From an uncultured Ruminiclostridium sp. (lineage in GTDB: Bacteria; Bacillota; Clostridia; Oscillospirales; Ruminococcaceae): a DNA stretch of 49,452 nt. A model generated the notes under the pieces. It saw only the letters and a list, made by a program, of their open reading frames with translations. It had not been told where the DNA came from and ran no database searches. Position numbers and translations under genes: made by a program. The stretch covers positions 1 through 49,452 of the forward strand of contig CANQXF010000017.1 in assembly GCA_947627695.1 (NCBI GenBank), given 5' to 3'. Of the stretch, positions 43,361-49,452 are shown piece after piece (the stretch's first letter is position 1; the number at the start of each line of letters is the position of its first letter).

Positions 43361-44398
43361 TTACTCGCTCCTCCTGTAATTGCTTATGGCGGTATTTGCT
43401 ATAAACTTACCTGAAAAAATCGTAATAACCACAATATAAATAACGAGCATTATAAAATAAAACAGCAGAAAATCTCTGAAGCTGAGCATATACGTGTCAT
43501 ATCCGAAGGAGGGTTCAAAAATCGCAGTATTTATGACCTTCCCCAACAACGCAGCGACGATAAAACCAAACGTAAACGTCAGGAAAGCGTCTATTGCTAT
43601 CATTGATACCACTGTTCGTTTTGACGCTCCGCATATTGAACAAACGGAAAACCTTCTTGCTCTTTTTGAAAGAATGAAAGAATATACAAAAACTATGCAT
43701 ACCGTGCCGAGAAGAAACAGGAATACCGCTTCAATTTTTCTTCCCATCAGGTCTGACTGAAACTTTTCATCAAAATCATCGGCCTGTATAATGGCAGAAC
43801 TGCCCAGAATTTCATCAAGTCGGCTCAGGCTGTCCTGATACTGTTCATCTGACAGCTCCTCTGCATTAAGAAAAACAGTCATATTTCTTACAGAATATTT
43901 TTCCGTCAAGGTTTTTATCGGCATTAAAAAATACTCTAACTGACCCCATGTTCCTGCAATATCATATTGTACGTTATCCAAAGTAATTTTTTCGCCGACC
44001 TTAAGCTTATGTGTTAGCGTCAAAGTATAAGGAATGTAAACGGAGTTTTCTTTAAGCTCTCCGCCATCAATATGCATATTATAGCTTGGCGTTCCTATTA
44101 TGCTGATACATTGATATGTATCGTATTCACTGAACTCAATAGCCGCATCGGAGTAAACCGTTTCGTAAACAAACCCTGTTACAGATGAACATTCCTCTAT
44201 CTTTTCAGCAGATACGGTATCATAAAAATTTACCCTGACAGTATATTCTCCTGTGTATGCTTCGTTCTGAAGCGTTCCGTAATATGCCCCATAATACTGG
44301 AACACCGCATAGGACACAACAACGATTGTTATAAAATGCACCAGAAACAAAAGCTTATTTGATATCCCTGTCCTGAGAGCGTACAAAATCAATTTCAT
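43361..44398 (-). CDS. FtsX-type ABC permease, small subunit
   Basis: A 345-residue membrane protein of the same topology as its partner: helix near 14-38, outside domain (about 45-210), helices at about 225-245, 265-290 and 310-335. AAAGGATAACATGC precedes the start. Two unequal permeases beside one ATPase and a small secreted protein are typical of bacteriocin export or immunity loci. Confidence 0.83.
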   Translation of the reverse strand: MKLILYALRTGISNKLLFLVHFITIVVVSYAVFQYYGAYYGTLQNEAYTGEYTVRVNFYDTVSAEKIEECSSVTGFVYETVYSDAAIEFSEYDTYQCISIIGTPSYNMHIDGGELKENSVYIPYTLTLTHKLKVGEKITLDNVQYDIAGTWGQLEYFLMPIKTLTEKYSVRNMTVFLNAEELSDEQYQDSLSRLDEILGSSAIIQADDFDEKFQSDLMGRKIEAVFLFLLGTVCIVFVYSFILSKRARRFSVCSICGASKRTVVSMIAIDAFLTFTFGFIVAALLGKVINTAIFEPSFGYDTYMLSFRDFLLFYFIMLVIYIVVITIFSGKFIANTAISNYRRSE

Positions 44399-44491
44399 GC
44401 ATGTTATCCTTTAGGTCAAAAATGTGTGTTTATGATTATTTTAAAAGAAATATTTAGCATAGCTGTAAAAAATACCGCTATGCTTTTACTA

Positions 44492-44902
44492 TTAATTATA
44501 CACAGTAAGCTGGATACCATTGTTGTCAGATTTTGAACGGGCAAATGATCCTCCCTGCAAGTAATCTACACCATACGGATTATAGTTTACAAAAGTATAT
44601 CCTTCTCCACCTTTGCTATCCCATTTGCCTTTGCTGTCATAATCTTTAAAATAAATATATGCATATGGCAAATCCCCTGATATAACTTGTGCGCTTATGT
44701 AAGCATCGTCATATGCCCACCAAGTTCCGTAATCATAAAAGTTTTCCAATGAAATTCCATTGAATTGATAATCTTGTTTAGTACTGCTTGTACGGCTAAT
44801 CTTTTCATAATGTATATTCTCATTATCATCTGCACTTACTATAACAGCCGGGACAATTGCCATACCCAAAGCTGCCGCAAGAATTTTTTTAAATGTAGTC
44901 AT
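44492..44902 (-). CDS. Secreted bacteriocin-like peptide (possibly lactococcin 972-related)
   Basis: A 136-residue precursor. Sec signal peptide ends near 'VIVSA|DDNEN' (about residue 24). The ~110-residue mature part is rich in Tyr, Trp and Gly ('YDYGTWWAYDDAYISA', 'GGEGYTFVNYNPYGVDYLQGG'). Lactococcin 972-family peptides have a similar Sec leader and GTW/aromatic mature part and lie next to FtsX-type ABC genes, which follow here. Sequence likeness is weak, so the assignment is context-driven. AGGAGGTAATC lies upstream of ATG. Confidence 0.55.
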   Translation of the reverse strand: MTTFKKILAAALGMAIVPAVIVSADDNENIHYEKISRTSSTKQDYQFNGISLENFYDYGTWWAYDDAYISAQVISGDLPYAYIYFKDYDSKGKWDSKGGEGYTFVNYNPYGVDYLQGGSFARSKSDNNGIQLTVYN

Positions 44903-45072
44903 TGATTACCTCCTGTTTATTTAATACAATTATGGAGATCAATCATAAATGTATCGGTTGTACTTAACTGATTGTAAAGTTAACTTTGCAATAAAAATAT
45001 ATCACATTATAAATTTCATGTCAATGAGTTTGTGAAGTTTGGTAGAATCTTGTGAAGTTTGGCGTGATGATG
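44903..45072. other. AT-rich promoter region upstream of the bacteriocin-like gene
   Basis: No gene. A short direct repeat TGTGAAGTTTGG occurs twice near 45030-45061. It borders the structured repeat copy C. Confidence 0.4.
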
Positions 45073-45321
45073 TTACCAAAAAGATTTTTGGGTGATGAAC
45101 ATAAAAATACTCCACCCTCCTTGGGAGTGCGCTGCAATTTTTCGGTTTTGCGCAAGCAAAATGAATTTCCTTAAGGGAAATTCAAGAAAAATTGCACATG
45201 GAAAAGAGCTGAGGACGAGCCGTAAGGCGACGGACGAAGCCTTTTCCCGTTTGCAAAAAATGCCCTCTTTGAGGGCATTTTTCCTAACGGCGTGTGATAT
45301 GGTGACCAAAAAGATACTTAG
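45073..45321 (+). repeat. Multi-hairpin structured repeat, copy C
   Basis: Same order of parts as copy B (28081-28342). The left end has the palindrome CCAAAAAGATTTTTGG followed by GTGATGAACATAAAA. Then come hairpin ACTCC/GGAGT, outer stem 45134-45143 with 45186-45195 around TTTTGC-GCAA-GCAAAA and GAATTTCC/GGAAATTC, stem GGAAAAG/CTTTTCC with two GGACGA boxes and GCC-GTAA-GGC, a 12-bp hairpin (45256-45282), and the right end GTGATATGGTGACCAAAAAG. Base differences from copy B occur in pairs that keep the stems. Tips GCAA and GTAA are GNRA tetraloops. It lies 3' to the minus-strand dNTPase. Confidence 0.87.
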
Positions 45322-45365
45322 ATGGTGAACATAAAAAACATGCTCCCGTGTTATGGGAGCGTGTT
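45321..45365 (-). repeat. Short structured repeat, copy D, with terminator hairpin
   Basis: GGTGAACATAAAAAACATG matches copy A. The hairpin (45338-45347 with 45355-45364) ends on the minus strand in TTTTTT, so it can terminate the dNTPase transcript. It abuts copy C directly. A GCGGCTCAGCCGC palindrome follows at 45369-45382. Confidence 0.75.
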
Positions 45366-45382
45366 GTAGCGGCTCAGCCGCT

Positions 45383-45570
45383 GTCTAACCTTTACAAAAT
45401 AGATTTTTCCTGATAAGTATGATAATAAATTACTCAGACTTTATCAATAAAATAAAATAAATTAAATTACAACAACAGTCTAATTACTATTATTGCATTT
45501 CATTATAAACACTAATGATAATCTTCAGGTGTTTCCGATTTGGACTTGGTATTAAGGTTTTGTCAAGTGT
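45383..45570. other. AT-rich 3' flank of the dNTPase gene
   Basis: No gene or clear regulatory element is visible between copy D and the dNTPase stop codon. Confidence 0.4.
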
Positions 45571-47448
45571 TTATATTTGTTTTTCAATACGTCTGAATTC
45601 ATTGATAGCATAAGTGTCAGTCATACCTGAAATGTAATCGCAAATATTACGGACTAAAATTCTACGTTTCAGCTTATATTCTTCTTTGAGCTCCGATTCC
45701 ATTTCATTATTTTCATCAGACAAATCCGCCTTTGTTATCTTTTGAATCTCGTCGTTTATAACGCCATGATTCCCCAGTTCAAAATCAACAACATTTTTCG
45801 TATGTCGTAAAATCTCAGCATAAATTCTGCGTTGAGTTCCCTTATGTATCAAGCGCGGATTGTTATAATACGCTTTGAATAATCCTGCCACTATCGTAGC
45901 ACCATTGTTATCAAACAATGTAACTTCAGAACTGTTGATCACTCTGTTTGCTATCATTGTTTCAAGGTACTTGTTTATCGCATTTGCTGAATCCGAGAAT
46001 TTTATTATACTCTCTTTAACTGCATATCCGTTGTTTTTGAACTCCTCCTCAGAATAATTCTCCATACCGTTTTTCGATGTTTTAATAACATCATTGATAA
46101 AATATGAAATAACCGTAGAAACCACGCGGTTGTGTTTTAACTCTTTTTCGTCCGAAAAGAAGTAGTGTTTCTTTTTTGCATTACCCTCAGCACACGATAT
46201 TTCACTTACCATTTCTTTGAGCTCGTGCATTTTTTTGAGTTCTAAGTGCTTTTCAAACTCGTCAACAGATATCATTCCCGATGAAAGAGCGTCGTCCAGA
46301 TCATGCCCGCGTTGTGCTATTTCATCAGCAATAGCAACGATCTGTCCTTCTAACGTCGAGCAAACTCCTGTATCAAATCTCAATTCCTCTTCTGCGTCAT
46401 CGGCAGTTATAAACTCTTTCAATTCAAATGTCTGCCCTTTTTTTGACAAACTTGTATGTTTAAGCATTCCCTCAAGAGTCTGATAACTTAGATCCATTCC
46501 GCCTATTTCAAAATATTCTTCTTCAAGCATAGACGCAACACGAACAGATTGATAATTATGCTTAAATCCGCCAAAATTATCTTCAAAAATTTCAGAGTTC
46601 TTTATTATCGGTATCTTATTGTGAAGGATATCATTGAGCGTTCTTTCGCCCTGATGACCGAAAGGCGTGTGACCAAGATCATGACCTAAAGCAATTGCCT
46701 CTGTTAAATTAAGATTAAGTTCGAGTTCAGTAGCAATTCCTCTCGCTATTTGTGCAACGGCCTGCGAATGTGTCATTCGTGTTCTGTAACAATCTCCCTT
46801 TGAGGCACTGAACACCTGAGCTTTATCGACCATTCTTCTAAATGCTTTTGAATGGACTATGCGCTCATAATCTCTTTGAAATTCTCCTCTGCCTTCCTGT
46901 GCGTCCCGTAAATTATATTGTCTGCGACAATATTCGTTTTTCTGTGCTAATTTGTGAAGATGACCTTCTGTTTCAATTGGTCCATACTCTCTTTCGATTC
47001 TGGGGAATACGGGTATCTCTGACAAGATTCGGTCCAACTGATCAAATAAAAGCTTGGAATTTTCTATTGAGATATACTCTCCACTCACAAAGTCCTTGTT
47101 TATGTCAATATCAGATAATTTTCTCAAGCTCTTTGTCATATTATTTTCTGCACTCGAATATCGAGTTGATATTTCTAAGCTTTTATATTCGTTGTTGTAT
47201 GTGCCGACGCCCAAAAAATACTTTTCATACTTACTATTTTCACCATCATTATTAAAAACAAAAGCCAAAAAATAATAATTTTCCCTGTCAATAAATTCAT
47301 TCAAATAAGAAGTTTCAGTGTTTCTGGGGAAATTATAATACCTTTTGGTTGTTTTATGCTTTAGAAAAAATTCATAGGATTCTTCAAAACGCGAAATGCT
47401 ATCACACACTTGAGATTTTAATTTAATGATTATTACTTTCTGTTCCAT
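45571..47448 (-). CDS. Second dNTP triphosphohydrolase, with extra N-terminal domain
   Basis: A 625-residue HD protein. The catalytic part starts near residue 165 ('KNEYCRRQYNLRDAQEGRGEFQRDYERIVHS' region). It has 'CYRTRMTHSQAVAQIA', 'ALGHDLGHTPFGHQGE' (HD centre) and 'VAIADEIAQRGHDLDDA', ending 'ICDYISGMTDTYAI'. The first ~150 residues are not part of the usual Dgt fold and have no motif I know. A housekeeping dgt already exists at 631, and this copy sits in an AT-rich accessory region near defence genes. Antiphage dNTPases that deplete dNTPs are known; that role here is inference. AAAGGAAA lies upstream of ATG. Confidence 0.85.
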   Translation of the reverse strand: MEQKVIIIKLKSQVCDSISRFEESYEFFLKHKTTKRYYNFPRNTETSYLNEFIDRENYYFLAFVFNNDGENSKYEKYFLGVGTYNNEYKSLEISTRYSSAENNMTKSLRKLSDIDINKDFVSGEYISIENSKLLFDQLDRILSEIPVFPRIEREYGPIETEGHLHKLAQKNEYCRRQYNLRDAQEGRGEFQRDYERIVHSKAFRRMVDKAQVFSASKGDCYRTRMTHSQAVAQIARGIATELELNLNLTEAIALGHDLGHTPFGHQGERTLNDILHNKIPIIKNSEIFEDNFGGFKHNYQSVRVASMLEEEYFEIGGMDLSYQTLEGMLKHTSLSKKGQTFELKEFITADDAEEELRFDTGVCSTLEGQIVAIADEIAQRGHDLDDALSSGMISVDEFEKHLELKKMHELKEMVSEISCAEGNAKKKHYFFSDEKELKHNRVVSTVISYFINDVIKTSKNGMENYSEEEFKNNGYAVKESIIKFSDSANAINKYLETMIANRVINSSEVTLFDNNGATIVAGLFKAYYNNPRLIHKGTQRRIYAEILRHTKNVVDFELGNHGVINDEIQKITKADLSDENNEMESELKEEYKLKRRILVRNICDYISGMTDTYAINEFRRIEKQI

Positions 47449-47594
47449 AAAATTTCCTTTGAATTAAATTTTTTATTTCTGATTTTTACAACAGGTCTTA
47501 TCTAATTATTTACAAAATCCAATTCACTCCCTCTAAAGGAAAAGATGTTCATCATTTGCTTAAAACCGCATTAGAAACATCAATATTTGTTTTA

Positions 47595-47623
47595 ATTGTA
47601 CCATGTATTGCATCGGAAGTCAA
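47595..47623 (-). promoter_or_regulatory. Sigma-A promoter of the second dNTPase
   Basis: On the minus strand TTGACT (47623-47618), 17-base spacer and TACAAT (47600-47595), about 150 bases before the start codon. The rest of 47449-47744 shows no gene. Confidence 0.65.
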
Positions 47624-47744
47624 TGACTACTGTCATTTTTTGTTTAAAAACAGAAAACGCTTTTTCCGTTTTATTGAAAATTTTGAAAAGAGCTATAATG
47701 CTATTGCCTAACATTTATGTACAGCCTTGTATCTATCCAAAAAA

Positions 47745-48596
47745 TCATTTTGCTTTCCGTTTCTGAGCCTTCTCAAACACTTCTCTGCTAACGATCGCCT
47801 CATGATCATTCTCTATAAAGTACATTGCCAACTCACCCTCGTTCTTCTTACGTTTTCCAGTGAGAAAATCCTGGGTAAAGCTTTTTTGCATTAGCACATC
47901 GCCGACATACTTTTCATTTGAGAGTATGCGGTCAATAGTTGAGGTACTCCAGACATTCTTGCCTGTTACAGTTTTGATACCGTTCTCCTCAAGATATTTC
48001 TTGATTTTGCGAACACCCCAACCGTTAAGATACAGTTCAAATATTTTTCTGACTACAACCGCCTCGGATTCTACAATCACCAATCTGCCATTCTCATCTT
48101 TTTCATAGCCTAAAAAGCGTGTGCAATTAAGACACACTTTGCCCTCACGCATTCTTTCTCTAATTCCCCATTTGATGTTATCGCTCATATTCTTGCTCTC
48201 TTCCTGCACAAATCCTGCGTAAATTCCCATAGTGGTTTTCATCTCCTTATCATAATTGTTCAGGTTTTCTTTCTCAAAATAGACTTTAACGCTTGAGTTG
48301 AAAAGCTCATACAGTGTTTTCAAAGTTTCCAGCGTATTTCTTCCGAAACGACTTATTGACTTTGTCAGTATCAAATCGATCTTTCCATGTTGACAGTCCT
48401 TTAGCATTTTCATAAATTCAGGACGTTTCTTTAACTGGGTTCCCGAAGCACACTCGGCATATATTTTCACTAATTGCCAGTTTTCATGTTCTGCAATAAG
48501 TTTCTCATAATAAGAAATCTGTGTTTCAAGACTCGATTTTTGTTCTTCATGATTTGTACTCACTCGACAGTAGGCTGCCACTCGAAGTTTATTCAT
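47745..48596 (-). CDS. Serine recombinase, short form
   Basis: A 283-residue resolvase/invertase-family protein. The catalytic domain begins 'LRVAAYCRVSTNHEEQKSSL' (nucleophile Ser in 'CRVST'), with 'ILTKSISRFGRNTLETL'. A recombinase domain follows ('FLGYEKDENGRLVI', 'ILSNEKYVGDVLMQKSF'). Large serine recombinases usually run past 450 residues with a zinc-ribbon and coiled coil; this one stops right after 'EAIVSREVFEKAQKRK', so it is short or truncated. Start at 48596 (GAGGA upstream). It is next to a tRNA cluster, a common integration spot. Confidence 0.85.
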   Translation of the reverse strand: MNKLRVAAYCRVSTNHEEQKSSLETQISYYEKLIAEHENWQLVKIYAECASGTQLKKRPEFMKMLKDCQHGKIDLILTKSISRFGRNTLETLKTLYELFNSSVKVYFEKENLNNYDKEMKTTMGIYAGFVQEESKNMSDNIKWGIRERMREGKVCLNCTRFLGYEKDENGRLVIVESEAVVVRKIFELYLNGWGVRKIKKYLEENGIKTVTGKNVWSTSTIDRILSNEKYVGDVLMQKSFTQDFLTGKRKKNEGELAMYFIENDHEAIVSREVFEKAQKRKAK

Positions 48597-48615
48597 CGTT
48601 TTCCTCACAAAAGCA

Positions 48616-48705
48616 AAACCGCAGGAATATTTCAACCTGCGGTTAGTTAATATGTAGAACAAAAAGCTACATTCTTTGTGTATCCTGCACTAAAAATGTA
48701 GCTTT
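48616..48705. other. Two hairpins between the recombinase and tRNA-Ala
   Basis: ACCGCAGG / CCTGCGGT (48616-48642) and AGCTACATT / AATGTAGCT (48666-48704). They may end the tRNA transcript or form a recombinase target. Not resolved. Confidence 0.45.
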
Positions 48706-48710
48706 CAACT

Positions 48711-48786
48711 TGGTGGACCCGAAGGGGTTCGAACCCTCGACCTCCGCGTTGCGAACGCGGCGCTCTCCCAACTGAGCTACGAGCCC
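48711..48786 (-). tRNA. tRNA-Ala (anticodon CGC)
   Basis: The reverse complement folds as a full cloverleaf: acceptor GGGCTCG, D arm GCTCAGTTGGGAGAGC, anticodon stem CCGCG with loop TTCGCAA, T arm with TTCGAAC, and encoded CCA. Anticodon CGC reads GCG (Ala). Confidence 0.93.
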
Positions 48787-48852
48787 ATAATTAACATAAA
48801 TAAAACTTTACGCCCCGCTGTTGCGGGGCGCGCGTCGGTGCGGCTCAGCCGC

Positions 48853-48927
48853 TGGTGACCCGTGGGGGAATCGAACCCCCGTTACCGGCGTGAGAGGCCG
48901 ATGTCTTAACCGCTTGACCAACGGGCC
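48853..48927 (-). tRNA. tRNA-Glu (anticodon CTC)
   Basis: Cloverleaf on the minus strand begins GGCCCGTTGGTCAAGCGG. The anticodon loop is CTCTCAC, T arm GGTTCGATTCC, CCA encoded. Anticodon CTC reads GAG (Glu). GC-rich hairpins (48810-48831; 49004-49024) separate it from its neighbours. Confidence 0.93.
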
Positions 48928-49056
48928 ATTTGACAGTGTACAATGCAGAATGCAAAGTACACTGTATTTTTCATCAGGAAAAATTCCTGAATGAGAAACA
49001 ATTACCCCGCAGGTATGCGGGGCGTTTTCGGGACAGCTTTGCTTTTCCCCATTTAT

Positions 49057-49132
49057 TGGTACACCTTCAGGGACTCGAACCCTGGACCCACTGATTAAGA
49101 GTCAGTTGCTCTACCAACTGAGCTAAAGGTGC
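49057..49132 (-). tRNA. tRNA-Lys (anticodon CTT)
   Basis: Cloverleaf on the minus strand begins GCACCTTTAGCTCAGTTGG. The anticodon loop is CTCTTAA, T arm GGTTCGAGTCC, CCA encoded. Anticodon CTT reads AAG (Lys). The first acceptor pair is G-U. Confidence 0.93.
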
Positions 49133-49325
49133 ATAGTAGTTTTGCGGAGCAAAACTACGATCCAACATCACTTGAATTTCCCTTATGGAAATTCATTTTG
49201 CTTCGCAAAACCGTGATATTGGACTATGCGGTGCATAGTAGTTTCGCCTTGCGAAACTACGATCCAACGCTGCTTAAATTCCCCTTAAGGGAATTTATTT
49301 TGCTTCGCAAAACCGCAGCATTGGA
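49132..49325 (-). repeat. Tandem pair of three-way-junction modules between 5S and tRNA-Lys
   Basis: Two ~95-bp units in tandem. Each has a GTAGTTT.. hairpin, then a long stem TCCAAC-N5 / N5-ATTGGA enclosing two hairpins (GAATTTCC or AAATTCCC type, and TTTTGC-TTC-GCAAAA). The two units differ at paired positions so that all stems are kept. The enclosed hairpin pair equals the core of copies B and C in reverse orientation. Frames across it come from the repeat and are not genes. Confidence 0.85.
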
Positions 49326-49361
49326 CAGGAACTGCTCCTGCTTAAAAACAGCAGAAACAGC

Positions 49362-49385
49362 GAAAAACCACAGTCGTGGTTTTTC
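49362..49385 (-). terminator. Hairpin after the 5S rRNA
   Basis: GAAAAACCAC (49362-49371) pairs with GTGGTTTTTC (49376-49385), perfect 10 bp. On the minus strand the right arm ends in a T run. It lies about 8 bases past the 5S 3' end. Confidence 0.8.
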
Positions 49386-49392
49386 AATATAG

Positions 49393-49452
49393 TGCCGGCA
49401 TTATCTATCTTCCCGGGCCGTTACCAGCCAAGTATTTTCGACGCAAACGAGC
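49393..49452 (-). rRNA. 5S ribosomal RNA, 3' part
   Basis: The reverse complement carries the 3' third of a 5S rRNA: the GAAAATACTTGGCTGGTAAC loop E/helix IV-V region, then CCCGGGAAGATAGATAATGC and the closing GCCGGC. The gene continues beyond the right edge, so an rRNA operon ends here. Confidence 0.85.

Noticed and set aside
45073-45309. Similar small frames at 28177-28362, 45073-45309 and 49129-49392
   Set aside because: The shared peptide text comes from the structured repeats; no ribosome sites, and stems rather than codons are conserved.
49132-49325. CRISPR array
   Set aside because: Only two units, both hairpin-rich and covarying, without spacers; no cas genes in the window.

Overview
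The window reads as a chromosomal segment of a gut-type Firmicute (Bacillota), class Clostridia, probably Oscillospiraceae/Ruminococcus-like. The basis is a dgt-dnaG-rpoD operon, sigma-A promoters, strong Shine-Dalgarno sites, GH127 and GH27 glycosidases, lipoproteins with Gram-positive lipoboxes, agr/LytTR-type signalling and a tRNA cluster beside a 5S rRNA. The assignment comes from gene content, not from a database search.

Left part (1 to about 20.3 kb), moderate GC and core-like. It holds the replication/transcription operon dgt-dnaG-rpoD and an Rrf2 regulator. A cyclic-di-GMP pair follows (CACHE/HAMP/PAS/GGDEF enzyme and PilZ protein), then an orphan structured RNA with its own promoter and terminator. 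Next come a GH127 glycosidase and an RNHCP zinc protein behind a 12-codon leader peptide and alternative hairpins. A minus-strand operon encodes three tandem paralogous lipoproteins plus a GH27 enzyme. Two small surface proteins and a second membrane GGDEF enzyme close this part.

Middle and right part (about 20.4 to 48.7 kb), visibly AT-rich and accessory. A LytTR two-component system has a histidine kinase broken by deletion and frameshift. It sits upstream of two lipoproteins and an ABC transporter, and that operon's promoter carries a direct-repeat site of the LytTR type. Then comes a defence-like island: a 1218-residue metallophosphoesterase-STAND NTPase fusion, a RES-domain protein, an ART/TNT-like protein with a zinc ribbon, and a convergent thsA/thsB Thoeris pair. 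The Thoeris pair is enclosed by a perfect 32-bp inverted repeat and lies beside a tyrosine recombinase. An ECF sigma/anti-sigma pair, a secreted bacteriocin-like peptide with an FtsX-type ABC transporter, a second dNTPase with an extra N-terminal domain and a short serine recombinase follow. The window ends with tRNA-Ala, tRNA-Glu, tRNA-Lys and the 3' end of a 5S rRNA, all on the minus strand.

A second layer is a set of structured repeats: a gapless four-way-junction element (258-397), a ~250-bp multi-hairpin element in two copies with compensatory base changes (28.1 and 45.1 kb), two short relatives (20.5 and 45.3 kb), two tandem three-way-junction modules between 5S and tRNA-Lys, and another repeat pair (27.97 and 41.18 kb).

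Most interesting overall: the Thoeris pair inside inverted repeats (possible invertible module, with the SIR2 catalytic His replaced by Asn), the ART-RES-STAND cluster next to it, and the covarying structured repeats.
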